From positions 75,252,784-75,316,783 of the forward strand of contig CM070910.1 of assembly GCA_036417435.1 (NCBI GenBank): 64,000 nucleotides of DNA, written 5' to 3'. A model generated the notes under the pieces. The model saw only the letters and a program-made list of their open reading frames with translations. It was not told where the DNA came from and did no database searches. The DNA comes from Inia geoffrensis. Taxonomy: Eukaryota > Chordata > Mammalia > Artiodactyla > Iniidae. The position numbers were made by a program, and so were the translations under genes. This document shows, piece after piece, positions 10,423 through 24,315 of this stretch. Each line of letters opens with the position of its first letter. Position 1 is the first letter of the stretch.

Positions 10423-12160
10423 AATCAGAGTTCAATGTGCCCGTCCAAACACATCGAGTTAGCCGCTCATTGGTTCTCCTTATTCCTGATCATCTTCTAC
10501 CGAAATTGCAAAGTGTGCGAAACAAGAGGTCAAAGGCACTGACTCTCCAACTGGGGAGAATGTTAATATCGCCTCTGGAACGGCAAACACGAGCCCCAGG
10601 GTTCGAAAATGGCGATGAGTTTTAGAAACTTTGCCTGATCACTTCGTGGACCATATTCTGGGTTTTCCATGCATATTTTAGCTGAAGGATAAATCCCTTA
10701 AACGTGGAGATTTGGGACCCGTGGAATGGGAACCATGCACCATTACCTCAAAGGGTCTGCATTCCCTCACCAATAGCATCAGCCCCAAGTGTCCAGCCTT
10801 ATCTCTCCCACAGCTGTGGATGTAGAGGTGGTAAATCCAAGATTCCACACAAGCCCTGAAGGACTTATTTAAGAATTTCTCTCTATTTCACAGTCCTTGT
10901 GTTTTCTTTTTCAAATTTATTTTTATAAGGGGATTTAGCTTATGTACACTGCTGTGTGTATGCTGCTGTACACAAATGATTTTCTTATGGAGACCTATAA
11001 ATGGATGGGTTTTAATTTTCTTCATAGTCAGGTATATTTCTAGGATTTGAATACGGTGTGTTGAGTCCAATTGGTTGAGCGAGGAGTAGGTCTTGTCTAA
11101 TATATATTTGGCTTATGGAATGGTATCTGTCCTAATGTCAACCTCTGGTTTAATGCAGCCTCCCCACTCTCCTTTCCCCTTAAGCAAGCATCAGTTTCTT
11201 TTGTAAATGTGAGACTCTGTTGTGTTTTGTAATGCAGTTCACGCGTAGCCGTGTTTACGTTCCCGGTATTCGTGATACCTTATGATGTTTCTTTTTCTGT
11301 GTGACTTATTTCACTTAGAATCATCGTAACTAAATCCACTCATTATGCTGCTACTGGTCTGTTGCCATTGATTTCATTGTTGAGTGATATTCCATTGTAG
11401 GGATGTACCACAACTTTTATATCCATTTTTCTCTTTCTGGGCTATTGAAGTTGTACCATAGTCAAGGTTCCCATAAAGAGAGCAGCCCCAAACTTTGGTG
11501 CGGCTGTGTCTTTTTCATTTAAATTTTCCGAATCTATGGCACCATAAGTGGAAGTGCCCTAGGCTCTCTATCTTGGTTTTCTCTTTGTTCCAGGAAACAC
11601 CATCCACTTCTCCAGAGTGGCTGTTGGCAATTTACATCCCGCCCATCAGCATAACAAGGCTGCCGGTTCTCCATGGCCTGTCCTGCCTCTCTGGATTTTA
11701 CACTTTTTTTCGGAGGCCCCTTTTGATCGGTGGGAAGTGAGAGTTGCTTGTAGTGCGGATTTCCATTGCAGGCTTGCTTGGTTGGCCAAAAAGGGCGTAT
11801 GCGTTTTTTCCTGAATATATTCAGGAAAAAACGCATACGCCCTTTTTGGCCAAGTGCATCACTGTCGAACCGATGCCTCTTTTCCTACGCTTTCAGAGCA
11901 ATTCTTATCTACCCCCCGATATCTGTTTTCTGCAATTCTGCATCGCGTTCAAGTCCTCCTCACAGCCTTCCTTCAATAATTTTTTGGATGATAGGGGTCA
12001 TTTGGAACTCTGCAGGATTGTGACTTACAGTGCCAGAAAATCTCCTTTTCTCAACTCGCTTTCTTATGAGCTGACCGCAAACCCGAAGAATTGCTTCAGG
12101 CCCTAATCTCGTTCCGGCATGGCACGCTGAGCCTTTGGTGAACTCTTCTTCCTGTAGGGA
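10423..12160 (+). repeat. Satellite monomer 7
   Basis: At 1,738 bp this is the longest unit. The extra base is an A in gccagaaaatctcc near 12,033. The 5' part matches monomer 6 and the middle (ttctaggatttgaatacg near 11,039) matches monomers 4 and 5. Private changes include ggaggcccc near 11,714 and gaaccgatgcc near 11,868. The palindrome at 11782-11853 is perfect. Confidence 0.95.
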
Positions 12161-13897
12161 AATCAGAGTTCAATGTGCCCGTCCAAACACATCGAGTTAG
12201 CCGCTCATTGGTTCTCCTTATACCTGATCATCTTCTACCGAAATTGCAAAGTGTGCGAAACAAGAGGTCAAAGGCAATGACTCTCCAAGTGGGGAGAATG
12301 TTAATATCGCCTCTGGAACGGCGAACTCGAGCCCCAGGGTTCGAAAATGGCGATGAGTTTTAGAAACTTTGCCTGATCACTTCGTGGACCATATTCTGGG
12401 TTTTCCATGCATATTTTAGCTGAAGGATATATCCCTTAAATGTGGAGATTTGGGACCCGTGGAATGGGAACCATGCACCATTACCTCAAAGGGTCTGCAT
12501 TCCCTCACCAATAGCATCAGCCCCAAGTGTCCAGCCTTATGTCTCCCACTGCTGTGGATGTAGAGGTGGTAAATCCAAGATTCCACACAAGCCCTGAAGG
12601 ACTTATTTAAGAATTTCTCTCTATTTCACAGTCCTTGTGTTTTCTTTTTCAAATTTATTTTTATAAGGGGATTTAGCTTATGTACACTGCTGTGTGTATG
12701 CTGCTGTACACAAATGATTTTCTTATGGAGACCTATAAATGTATGGGTTTTAATTTTCTTCATAGTCAGGTATATTCCTCGGTTTTGAACACGGGGTGCT
12801 GAGTCCATGTGGTTGAGCGAGGAGGAGGTCTTGTCTAATATATATTTGGCTTATGGAATGGTATCTGTCCTAATATCAACCTCTGGTTTTATGCAGCCTC
12901 CCCGCTCTCCTTTCCCCTTAAGCAAGCATCAGTTTCTTTTGTAAATGTGAGACTCTGTTGTGTTTTGTAATGCAGTTCACGCGTAGCCGTGTTTACGTTC
13001 CCGGTATTCGTGATACCTTATGATGTTTCTTTTTCTGTGTGACTTATTTCACTTAGAATCATCGTAACTAAATCCACTCATTATGCTGCTACTGGTCTGT
13101 TGCCATTGATTTCATTGTTGAGTGATATTCCATTGTAGGGATGTACCACAACTTTTATATCCATTTTTCTCTCTCTGGGCTATTGAAGTTGTACCATAGT
13201 CAAGGTTCCCGTAAAGAGTGCAGCCCCAAACTTTGGTGTGGCTGTGTCTTTTTCATTTAAATTTTCCGAATCTATGGCCCCATAAGTGGAAGTGCTCTAG
13301 GCTCTCTAGCTTGGTTTTCCCTTTGTTCCAGGAAACACCATCCACTTCTCCAGAGTGGTTGTTGGCAATTTACATGCCGCCCATCAGCATAACAAGGCTG
13401 CCGGTTCTCCATGGCCTGTCCTGCCTCTCTGGATTTTACACTTTTTTTCGGAGGGCCCTTTTGATCGGTGGGAAGTGAGAGTTGCTTGTAGTGCGGATTT
13501 CCATTGCAGGCTTGCTTGGTTGGCCAAAAAGGGCGTATGCGTTTTTTCCTGAATATATTCAGGAAAAAACGCATACGCCCTTTTTGGCCAAGTGCATCAC
13601 TGTCGAACTGCTGCCTCTTTTCCTACGCTTTCAGAGCAATTCTTATCTACTCCCCGATATCTGTTTTCTGCAATTCTGCGTCGCGTTCAAGTCCTCCTCA
13701 CAGCCTTCCTTCAATAAATTTTTGGATGATAGGGGTCATTTGGAACTCTGCAGGATTGTGAGTTACAGTGCCAGAAATCTCCTTTTCTCAACTCGCTTTC
13801 TTGTGAGCTGACCGCAAACCCGAAGAATTGCTTCAGGCCCTAATCTCGTTCCGGCATGGCACGCTGAGCCTTTGGTGAACTCTTCTTCCTGTAGGGA
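12161..13897 (+). repeat. Satellite monomer 8
   Basis: The 5' third is of the monomer 1/2 type (tacctgatc, caatgact). From about 13,170 on it carries a linked set (ctctctctggg, gagtgcagcc, gtggttgttgg, catgccgcc) shared with monomers 14, 15, 19 and 24. The palindrome at 13520-13591 is perfect. Private changes include cttatgtctcccactgc near 12,537 and tatggccccat near 13,273. Confidence 0.95.
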
Positions 13898-15634
13898 AAT
13901 CAGAGTTCAATGTGCCCGTCCAAACACATCGAGTTAGCCGCTCATTGGTTCTCCTTATTCCTGATCATCTTCTACCGAAATTGCAAAGTGTGCAAAACAA
14001 GAGGTCAAAGGCACTGACTCTCCAAGTAGGGAGAATGTTAATATCGCCTCTGGAACGGCGAACTCGAGTCCCAGGGTTCGAAAATGGCGATGAGTTTTAG
14101 AAACTTTGCCTGATCACTTCGTTGACCATATTCCGGGTTTTCCACGCATATTTTAGCTGAAGGATAAATCCCTTAAATGTGGAGATTTGGGACCCGTGGA
14201 ATGGGAACCATGCACCATTACCTCAAAGGGTCTGCATTCCCTCACCAATAGCATCAGCCCCAAGTGTCCAGCCTTATCTCTCCCACAGCTGTGGATGTAG
14301 AGGTGGTAAATCCAAGATTCCACACAAGCCCTGAAGGACTTATTTAAGAATTTCTCTCTATTTCACAGTCCTTGTGTTTTCTTTTTCAAATTTATTTTTA
14401 TAAGGGGATTTAGCTTATGTACACTGCTGTGTGTATGCTGCTGTACACAAATGATTTTCTTATGGAGACCTATAAATGTATGAGTTTTAATTTTCTTCAT
14501 AGTCAGGTATATTCCTCGGTTTTGAACACGGGGTGCTGAGTCCATGTGGTTGAGCGAGGAGGAGGTCTTCTCTAATATATATTTGGCTTATGGAATGGTA
14601 TCTGTCCTAATATCAACCTCTGGTTTTATGCAGCCTCCCCACTCTCCTTTCCCCTTAAGCAAGCATCAGTTTCTTTTGTAAATGTGAGACTCTGTTGTGT
14701 TTTGTAATGCAGTTCACGCGTAGCCGTGTTTACGTTCCCGGTATTCGTGATACCTTATGATGTTTCTTTTTCTGTGTGACTTAATTCACTTAGAATCATC
14801 GTAACTAAATCCACTCATTATGCTGCTACTGGTCTGTTGCCATTGATTTCATTGTTGAGTGATATTCCATTGTAGGGATGTTCCACAACTTTTATATCCA
14901 TTTTTCTCTTTCTGGGCTATTGAAGTTGTACCATAGTCAAGGTTCCCGTAAAGAGAGCAGCCCCAAACTTTGGTGCGGCTGTGTCTTTTTCATTTAAATT
15001 TTCCGAATCTATGGCACCATAAGTGGAAGTGCCCTAGGCTCTCTAGCTTGGTTTTCTCTTTGTTCCAGGAAACACCATCCACTTCTCCAGAGTGGCTGTT
15101 GGCAATTTACATTCCGCCCATCAGCATAACAAGGCTGCCTGTTCTCCATGGCCTGTCCTGCCTCTCTGGATTTTACACTTTTTTTCGGAGGGCCCTTTTG
15201 ATCGGTGGGAAGTGAGAGTTGCTTGTAGTGCGGATTTCCATTGCAGGCTTGCTTGGTTGGCCAAAAAGGGCGTATGCGTTTTTTCCTGAATCTATTCAGG
15301 AAAAAACGCATACGCCCTTTTTGGCCAAGTGCATCACTGTCGAACTGCTGCCTCTTTTCCTACGCTTTCAGAGCAATTCTTATCTACCCCCCGATATCTG
15401 TTTTCTGCAATTCTGCGTCGCGTTCAAGTCCTCCTCACAGCCTTCCTTCAATAAATTTTTGGATGATAGGGGTCATTTGGAACTCTGCAGGATTGTGAGT
15501 TACAGTGCGAGAAATCTCCTTTTCTCAACTCGCTTTCTTGTGAGCTGACCGCAAACCCGAAGAATTGCTTCAGGCCCTAATCTCGTTCCGGCATGGCACG
15601 CTGAGCCTTTGGTGAACTCTTCTTCCTGTAGGGA
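13898..15634 (+). repeat. Satellite monomer 9
   Basis: The 5' part has gtgcaaaacaag near 13,989 and caagtaggg near 14,022, as in monomers 15, 16, 19 and 25. The later part (ggtgcggctg near 14,973, gctgcctgttctcc near 15,135) is shared with monomer 26. The palindrome at 15257-15328 has centre gaatctattc. A private gttgaccat lies near 14,121. Confidence 0.95.
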
Positions 15635-17371
15635 AATCAGAGTTCAATGTGCCCGTCCAAACACATCGAGTTAGCCGCTCATTGGTTCTCCTTATTCCTG
15701 ATCATCTTCTACCGAAATTGCAAAGTGTGCGAAACAAGAGGTCAAAGGCACTGACTCTCCAAGTGGGGAGAATGTTAATATCGCCTCTGGAACGGCGAAC
15801 TTGAGTCCCAGGGGGCGAAAATGGCGATGAGTTTTAGAAACTTTGCCTGATAACTTCGTGGACCATATTCTGGGTTTTCCATGCATATTTTAGCTGAAGG
15901 ATAAATCCCTTAAACGTGGAGATTTGGGACCCGTGGAATGGGAACCATGCACCATTACCTCAAAGGGTCTGCATTCCATCACCAATAGCATTAGCCCCAA
16001 GTGTCCAGCCTTATCTCCCCCACGGCTGTGGACGTAGAGGTGGTAAATCCAAGATTCCAAACAAGCCCTGAAGGACTTATTTAAGAATTTCTCTCTATTT
16101 CACAGTCCTTGTGTTTTCTTTTTCAAATTTATTTTTATAAGGGGATTTAGCTTATGTACACCGCTGTGTGTATGCTGCTGTACACAAATGATTTTCTTAT
16201 GGAGACCTATAAATGTATGGGTTTTAATTTTCTTCATAGTCAGGTATATTCCTCGGTTTTGAACACGGGGTGCTGAGTCCATGTGGTTGAGCGAGGAGGA
16301 GGTCTTCTCTAATATATATTTGGCTTATGGAATGGTATCTGTCCTAATATCAACCTCTGGTTTTATGCAGCCTCCCCACTCTCCTTTCCCCTTAAGCAAG
16401 CATCAGTTTCTTTTGTAAATGTGAGACTCTGTTGTGTTTTGTAATGCAGTTCACGCGTAGCCGTGTTTACGTTCCCGGTATTCGTGATACCTTATGATGT
16501 TTCTTTTTCTGTGTGACTTATTTCACTTAGAATCATCGTAACTAAATCCACTCATTATGCTGCTACTGGTCTGTTGCCATTGATTTCATTGTTGAGTGAT
16601 ATTCCATTGTAGGGATGTACCACAAATTTTATATCCATTTTTCTCTTTCTGGGCTATTGAAGTTGTACCATAGTCAAGGTTCCCGTAAAGAGAGCAGCCC
16701 CAAACTTTGGTGTATCTGTGTCTTTTTCATTTAAATTTTCCGAATCTATGGCACCATAAGTGGAAGTGCCCTAGGCTCTCTAGCTTGGTTTTCTCTTTGT
16801 TCCAGGAAACACCATCCACTTCTCCAGAGTGGCTGTTGGCAATTTACATCCCGCCCATCAGCAGAACAAGGCTGCCGGTTCTCCATGGCCTGTCCTGCCT
16901 CTCTGGATTTTACACTTTTTTTCGGAGGGCCCTTTTGATCGGTGGGAAGTGAGAGTTGCTTGTAGTGCGGATTTCCATTGCAGGCTTGCTTGTTTGGCCA
17001 AAAAGGGCGTATGCGTTTTTTCCTGAATATATTCAGGAAAAAACGCATACGCCCTTTTTGGCCAAGTGCATCACTGTCGAACTGCTGCCTCTTTTCCTAC
17101 GCTTTCAGAGCAATTCTTATCTACCCCCCGATATCTGTTTTCTGCAATTCTGCGTCGCGTTCAAGTCCTCCTCACAGCCTTCCTTCAATAAATTTTTGGA
17201 TGATAGGGGTCACTTGGAACTCTGCAGGATTGTGAGTTACGGTGCCAGAAATCTCCTTTTCTCAACTCGCTTTCTTGTGAGCTGACCGCAAACCCGAAGA
17301 ATTGCTTCAGGCCCTAATCTCGTTCCGGCATGTCACGCTGAGCCTTTGGTGAACTCTTCTTCCTGTAGGGA
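15635..17371 (+). repeat. Satellite monomer 10 (first of higher-order block A)
   Basis: It is the partner of monomer 20 at +17,366 bp. Shared rare variants include ttccatcacc near 15,975, gacgtagagg near 16,030, ttccaaacaagc near 16,056, ccacaaatttt near 16,620 and cagcagaac near 16,859. It differs from its partner by only a few bases (tctcccccacgg, caccgctg, gcttgtttggcc). The palindrome at 16994-17065 is perfect. Confidence 0.95.
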
Positions 17372-19108
17372 AATCAGAGTTCAATGTGCCCGTCTAAACA
17401 CATCGACTTAGCCGCTCATTGGTTCTCCTTATTCCTGATCATCTTTTACCGAAATTGCAAAGTGTGCGAAACAAGAGGTCAAAGGCACTGACTCTCCAAG
17501 TGGGGAGAATGTTAATATCGCCTCTGGAACGGCGAACTTGAGTCCCAGGGGGCGAAAATGGCGATGAGTTTTAGAAACTTTGCCTGATCACTTCGTGGAC
17601 CATATTCTGGGTTTTCCATGCATATTTTAGCTGAAGGATAAATCCCTTAAACGTGGAGATTTGGGACCCGTGGAATGGGAACCATGCACCATTACCTCAA
17701 AGGGTCTGCATTCCCTCACCAATAGCATCAGCCCCAAGTGTCCAGCCTTATCTCCCCCACGGCTGTGGATGTAGAGGTGGTAAATCCAAGACTCCACACA
17801 AGCCCTGAAGGACTTATTTAAGAATTTCTCTCTATTTCACAGTCCTTGTGTTTTCTTTTTCAAATTTATTTTTATAAGGGGATTTAGCTTATGTACACTG
17901 AAGTGTCTATGCTGCTGTACACAAATGATTTTCTTATGGAGACCTATAAATGTATGGGTTTTAATTTTCTTCATAGTCAGGTATATTCCTCGGTTTTGAA
18001 CACAGGGTGCTGAGTCCATGTGGTTGAGCGAGGAGGAGGTCTTGTCTAATATATATTTGGCTTATGGAATGGTATCTGTCCTAATATCAACCTCTGGTTT
18101 TATGCAGCCTCCCCACTCTCCTTTCCCCTTAAGCAAGCATCAGTTTCTTTTGTAAATGTGAGATTCTGTTGTGTTTTGTAATGCAGTTCACGCGTAGCCG
18201 TGTTTACATTCCCGGTATTCGTGATGTCTTATGATGTTTCTTTTACTGTGTGACTTATTTCACTTAGAATCATCGTAACTAAATCCACTCATTATGCTGC
18301 TACTGGTCTGTTGCCATTGATTTCATTGTTGAGTGATATTCCATTGTAGGGATGTACCACAACTTTTATATCCATTTTTCTCTTTCTGGGCTATTGAAGT
18401 TGTACCATAGTCAAGGTTCCCGTAAAGAGAGCAGCCTCAAACTTTGGTGTATCTGTGTCTTTTTCATTTAAATTTTCCGAATCTATGGCACCATAAGTGG
18501 AAGTGCCCTAGGCTCTCTAGCTTGGTTTTCTCTTTGTTCCAGGAAACACCATCCACTTCTCCAGAGTGGCTGTTGGCAATTTACATCCCGCCCATCAGCA
18601 TAACAAGGCTGCCAGTTCTCCATGGCCTGTCCTGCCTCTCTGGATTTTACATTTTTTTTCGGAGGGCCCTTTTGATCGGTGGGAAGTGAGAGTTGCTTGT
18701 AGTGCGGATTTCCATTGCAGGCTTGCTTGGTTGGCCAAAAAGGGCGTATGCGTTTTTTCCTGAATCTATTCAGGAAAAAACGCATACGCCCTTTTTGGCC
18801 AAGTGCATCACTGTCGAACTGCTGCCTCTTTTCCTACGCTTTCAGAGCAATTCTTATCTACCCCCCGATATCTGTTTTCTGCAATTCTGCGTCGCGTTCA
18901 AGTCCTCCTCACAGCCTTCCTTCAATAAATTTTTGGATGATAGGGGTCACTTGGAACTCTGCAGGATTGTGAGTTACGGTGCCAGAAATCTCCTTTTCTC
19001 AACTCGCTTTCTTGTGAGCTGACCGCAAACCCGAAGAATTGCTTCAGGCCCTAATCTCGTTCCGGCATGGCACGCTGAGCCTTTGGTGAACTCTTCTTCC
19101 TGTAGGGA
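17372..19108 (+). repeat. Satellite monomer 11 (block A)
   Basis: The position-matched partner is monomer 21. The middle carries gatgtcttatg and ttttactgtgtg near 18,223-18,250, shared with monomers 18, 21 and 27. A private gaagtgtctatg lies near 17,900. The first 200 bases (cgtctaaacac, cttttaccg) differ from monomer 21, so pairing is better in the second half. The palindrome at 18731-18802 has centre gaatctattc. Confidence 0.95.
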
Positions 19109-20844
19109 AATCAGAGTTCAATGTGCCCGTCCAAACACATCGACTTAGCCGCTCATTGGTTCTCCTTATTCCTGATCATCTTTTCCCTAAATTGCAAAGT
19201 GTGCGAAACAAGAGGTCAAAGGCACTGACTCTCCAAGTGGGGAGAATGTTAATATCGCCTCTGGAACGGCGAACTCGAGTCCCAGGGGGCGAAAATGGCG
19301 ATGAGTTTTAGAAACTTTGCCTGATCACTTCGTGGACCATATTCCGGGTTTTCCATGCATATTTTAGCTGACGGATAAATCCCTTAAACGTGGAGATTTG
19401 GGACCCGTGGAATGGGAACCATGCACCATTACCTCAAAGGGTCTGCATTCCCTCACCAATAGCATCAGCCCCAAGTGTCCAGCCTTATCTCTCCCACAGC
19501 TGTGGATGTAGAGGTGGTAAATCCAAGATTCCACACAAGCCCTGAAGGACTTATTTAAGAATTTCTCTCTATTTCACAGTCCTTGTGTTTTCTTTTTCAA
19601 ATTTATTTTTATAAGGGGATTTAGCTTATGTACACTGCTGTGTGTATGCTGCTGTACACAAATGATTTTCTTATGGAGACCTATAAATGTATGGGTTTTA
19701 ATTTTCTTCATAGTCAGGTATATTCCTAGGTTTTGAATACGGGGTGTTTAGTCCATTTGGTTGAGCGAGGAGTAGGTCTTGTCTAGTATATATTTGGCTT
19801 ATGGAATGGTTTCTGTCCTAATATCAACCTCTGGTTTTATGCAGCTTCCCCACTCTCCTTTCCCCTTAAGCAAGCATCAATTTCTTTTGTAAATGTGAGA
19901 CTCTGTTGTGTTTTGTAATGCAGTTCACGCGTAGCCGTGTTTACGTTCCCGGTATTCGTGATACCTTATGATGTTTCTTTTTCTGTGTGACTTATTTCAC
20001 TTAGAATCATCGTAACTAAATCCACTCATTATGCTGCTACTGGTCTGTTGCCATTGATTTCATTGTTGAGTGATATTCCATTGTAGGGATGTACCACAAC
20101 TTTTATATCCATTTTTCTCTTTCTGGGCTATTGAAGTTGTACCATAGTCAAGGTTCCCGTAAAGAGAGCAGCCCCAAACTTTGATGCGGCTGTGTCTTTT
20201 TCATTTAAATTTTCTGAATCTATGGCACCATAAGTGGAAGTGCCCTAGGCTCTCTAGCTTGGTTTTCTCTTTGTTCCAGGAAACACCATTCACTTCTCCA
20301 GAGTGGCTGTTGGCAATTTACATCCCGCCCATCAGCATAACAAGGCTGCCAGTTCTCCATGGCCTGTCCTGCCTCTCTGGATTTTACACTTTTTTTCGGA
20401 GGGCCCTTTTGATCGGTGGGAAGTGAGAGTTGCTTGTAGTGCGGATTTCCATTGCAGGCTTGCTTGGTTGGCCAAAAAGGGCGTATGCGTTTTTTCCTGA
20501 ATATATTCAGGAAAAAACGCATACGCCCTTTTTGGCCAAGTGCATCACTGTCGAAATGCTGCCTCTTTTCCTACGCTTTCAGAGCAATTCTTCTCTACCC
20601 CCTGATATCTGTTTTCTGCAATTCTGCGTCGCGTTCAAGTCCTCCTCACAGCCTTCCTTCAATAAATTTTTGGATGATAGGGGCCATTTGGAACTCTGCA
20701 GGATTGTGAGTTCAGTGCCAAAAATCTCCTTTTCTCCACTCGCTTTCTTGTGAGCGGACCTCAAACCCGAATAATTGCTTCTGGCCCTAATCTCGTTCCG
20801 GCATGGCACGCTGAGCCTTTGGTGAACTCTTCTTCCTGTAGGGA
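19109..20844 (+). repeat. Satellite monomer 12 (block A)
   Basis: At 1,736 bp it is the partner of monomer 22 and is similar to monomer 28. Linked variants are cttttccctaaattg near 19,181, ctgacggataa near 19,368, gtttagtccatttgg near 19,746, gtctagtatat near 19,781 and ccattcacttc near 20,287. The one-base deletion gagttcagtgcc near 20,708 marks a clade with monomers 13, 14's left neighbour, 22, 23 and 28-31's relatives. The palindrome at 20468-20539 is perfect. Confidence 0.95.
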
Positions 20845-22578
20845 AATCAGAGTTCAATGTGCCCGTCCAAACACATCGAGTTAGCCGCTCATTGGTTCTC
20901 CTTATTCCTGATCATCTTCTACAGAAATTGCAAACTGTGTGAAACAAGAGGTCAAAGGCACTGATTCTCCAAGTGGGGAGAATGTTAATATCGCCTCTGG
21001 AACGGCGAATTCGAGGCCCAGGGGGCGAAAATGGCGATGAGTTTTAGAAACTTTGCCTGATCACTTCGTGGACTATATTCCGGGTTTTCCATGCATATTT
21101 TAGCTGAAGGATAAATTCCTTAAACGTGGAGATTTGGGACCCGTGGAATGGGAACCATGCACCATTACCTCAAAGGGTCTGCATTCCCTCACCAATAGCA
21201 TCAGCCCCAATTGTCCAGCCTTATCTCTCCCACGGCTGTGGATGTAGAGGTGGTAAATCCAAGATTGCACATAAGCCCTGAAGGACTTATTTCAGAATTT
21301 CTCTCTATTTCACAGTCCTTGTGTTTTCTTTTTCAAATTTATTTTTATAAGGGGATTTAACTTATTTACACAGCTGTGTGTATGCTGCTGTACACAAATA
21401 ATTTTCTTATGGAGACCTATAAATGTATGGGTTTTAATTTTCTTCATAGTCAGGTATATTCCTAGGTTTTGAATACGGGGTGTTGAGTCCATTTGTTTGA
21501 GCGAGGAGTAGGTATTGTCTAATATATATTTGGCTTATGGAATGGTATCTGTCCTAATATCAACCTCTGTTTTTATGCAGCCTCCCCACTCTCCTTTCCC
21601 CTTAAGCAAGCATCAGTTTCTTTTGTAAATGTGAGACTCTGTTGTGTTTTGTAATGCAGTTCACGCGTAGCCGTGTTTACATTCCCGGTATTCGTGATAT
21701 CTTATGATGTTTCTTTTTCTGTGTGACTTATTTCACTTAGAATCAGCGTAACTAAATCCACTCATTATGCTGCTACTGGTCTGTTGCCATTGATTTCACT
21801 GTTGAGTGATATACCATTGTAGGGATGTACCACAACTTTTATATCCATTTTTCTCTTTCTGGGCTATTGTAGTTGTACCATAGTCAAGGTTCCCGTAAAG
21901 AGAGCAGCCCCAAACTTTGGTGTGGCTGTGTCTTTTTCACTTAAATTTTCCGAATCTATAGCACCATAAGTGGAAGTGCCCTAAGATCTCTAGCTTGGTT
22001 TTCTCTTTGTTCCAGGAAACACCATCCACTTCTCCAGAGTGGCTGTTGGCAATTTACATCCCGCCCATCAGCATAACAAGGCTGCCGGTTCCCCACGCCT
22101 GTCCTGCCTCTCTGGATTTTACACATTTTTTGGAGGACCCTTTTGATCGGTGGGAAGTGAGAGTTGCTTGTAGGGCGGATTTCCATTGCAGGCTTGCTTG
22201 GTTGGCCAAAAAGGGCTTATGCGTTTTTTCCTGAGTATATTCAGGAAAAAACGCATACGCCCTTTTTGGCCAAGTGCATCACTGTCGAACTGCTGCCTCT
22301 TTTCCTACGCTTTCAGAGCAATTCTTATCTACCCCCTGATATCTGTTTTCTGCAATTCTGCGTCGCGTTCAAGTCCTCCTCACAGCCTTCCTTCAATAAA
22401 TTTTTGGATGATAGGGGTCATTTGGAACTCTACAGGATTGTGAGTTCAGTGCCAAAAATCTCCTTTTCTCCACTCGCTTTCTTGTGAGCTGACCACAAAC
22501 CCGAATAATTGCTTCAGGCCCTAATCTCGTTCCGGCATGGCACGCTGACCCTTTGGTGAACTCTTCTTCCTGTAGGGA
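20845..22578 (+). repeat. Satellite monomer 13 (block A)
   Basis: At 1,734 bp it occupies the place of monomer 23 in block B, but its 5' half matches the distant monomer 31: ctgattctcc, aattcgaggccc and gactatattcc between 20,960 and 21,080, and aatcagcgtaac near 21,741. The palindrome at 22202-22273 has centre gagtatattc and one left-arm change (gggctt). The region near 22,100 (ccccacgcctg) is private. Confidence 0.95.
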
Positions 22579-24315
22579 AATCAGAGTTCAATGTGCCCGT
22601 CCAAACACATCGAGTTAGCCGCTCATTGGTTCTCCTTATTCCTGATCATCTTCTACAGAAATTGCAAACTGTGCGAAACAAGAGGTCAAAGGCACTGACT
22701 CTCCAAGTGGGGAGAATGTTAATATCGCCTCTGGAACGGCAAACTCGAGTCCCAGGGCGCGAAAATGGCGATGAGTTTTACAAACTTTGCCTGATCACTT
22801 CGTGGAACATATTCCGTGTTTTCCATGCATATTTTAGCTGAAGGATAAATCCCTTAAACGTGGAGATTTGGGACCCGTGGAATGGGAACCATGCACCATT
22901 ACCTCAAAGGGTCTGCATTCCCTCACCAATAGCATCAGCCCCAAGTGTCCAGCCTTATCTCTCCCACAGCTGTGGATGTAGAGGTGGTAAATCCAAGATT
23001 GCACACAAGCCCTGAAGGAATTATTTAAGAATGTCTCTCTATTTCACAGTCCTTGTGTTTTCTTTTTCAAATTTATTTTTATAAGGTGATTTAGCTTATG
23101 TACACTGCTGTGTGTATGCTGCTGTACACAAATGATTTTCTTATGGAGACCTATAAATGTATGGGTTTTAATTTTCTTCATAGTCAGGTATATTCTTCGG
23201 TTTTGAACACGGGTTGCTGAGTCCATGTGGTTGAGCGAGGAGGAGGTCTTGTCTAATATATATTTGGCTTATGGAATGGTATATGTCCTAATATCAACCT
23301 CTGGTTTTATGCAGCCTCCCCGCTCTCCTTTCCCCTTAAGCAAGCATCAGTTTCTTTTGTAAATGTGAGACTCTGTTGTGTTTTGTAATGCAGTTCACGC
23401 GTAGCCGTGTTTACGTTCCCGGTATTCGTGATACCTTATGATGTTTCTTTTTCTGTGTGACTTATTTCACTTAGAATCATCGTAACTAAATCCACTCATT
23501 ATGCTGCTACTGGTCTGTTGCCATTGATTTCATTGTTGAGTGATATTCCATTGTAGGGATGTACCACAACTTTTATATCCATTTTTCTCTCTCTGGGCTA
23601 TTGAAGTTGTACCATAGTCAAGGTTCCCGTAAAGAGTGCAGCCCCAAACTTTGGTGTGGCTGTGTCTTTTTCATTTAAATTTTCCGAATCTATGGCACCA
23701 TAAGTGGAAGTGCCCTAGGCTCTCTAGCTTGGTTTTCCCTTTGTTCCAGGAAACACCATCCACTTCTCCAGAGTGGTTGTTGGCAATTTACATGCCGCCC
23801 ATCAGCATAACAAGGCTGCCGGTTCTCCATGGCCTGTCCTGCCTCTCTGGATTTTACACTTTTTTTCGGAGGGCCCTTTTGATCGGTGGGAAGTGAGAGT
23901 TGCTTGTAGTGCGGATTTCCATTGCAGGCTTGCTTGGTTGGCCAAAAAGGGCGTATGCGTTTTTTCCTGAATATATTCAGGAAAAAACGCATACGCCCTT
24001 TTTGGCCAAGTGCATCACTGTCGAACTGCTGCCTCTTTTCCTACGCTTTCAGAGCAATTCTTATCTACTCCCCGATATCTGTTTTCTGCAATTCTGCGTC
24101 GCGTTCAAGTCCTCCTCACAGCCTTCCTTCAATAAATTTTTGGATGATAGGGGTCATTTGGAACTCTGCAGGATTGTGAGTTACAGTGCCAGAAATCTCC
24201 TTTTCTCAACTCGCCTTCTTGTGAGCTGACCGCAAACCCGAAGAATTGCTTCAGGCCCTAATCTCGTTCCGGCATGGCACGCTGAGCCTTTGGTGAACTC
24301 TTCTTCCTGTAGGGA
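22579..24315 (+). repeat. Satellite monomer 14 (block A)
   Basis: It is the partner of monomer 24 at +17,366 bp, with shared ttttacaaac near 22,777 and ccgtgttttcc near 22,813. From about 22,870 on it is the first copy of an almost unchanged one-monomer duplication continued in monomer 15. The palindrome at 23938-24009 is perfect. Confidence 0.95.
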
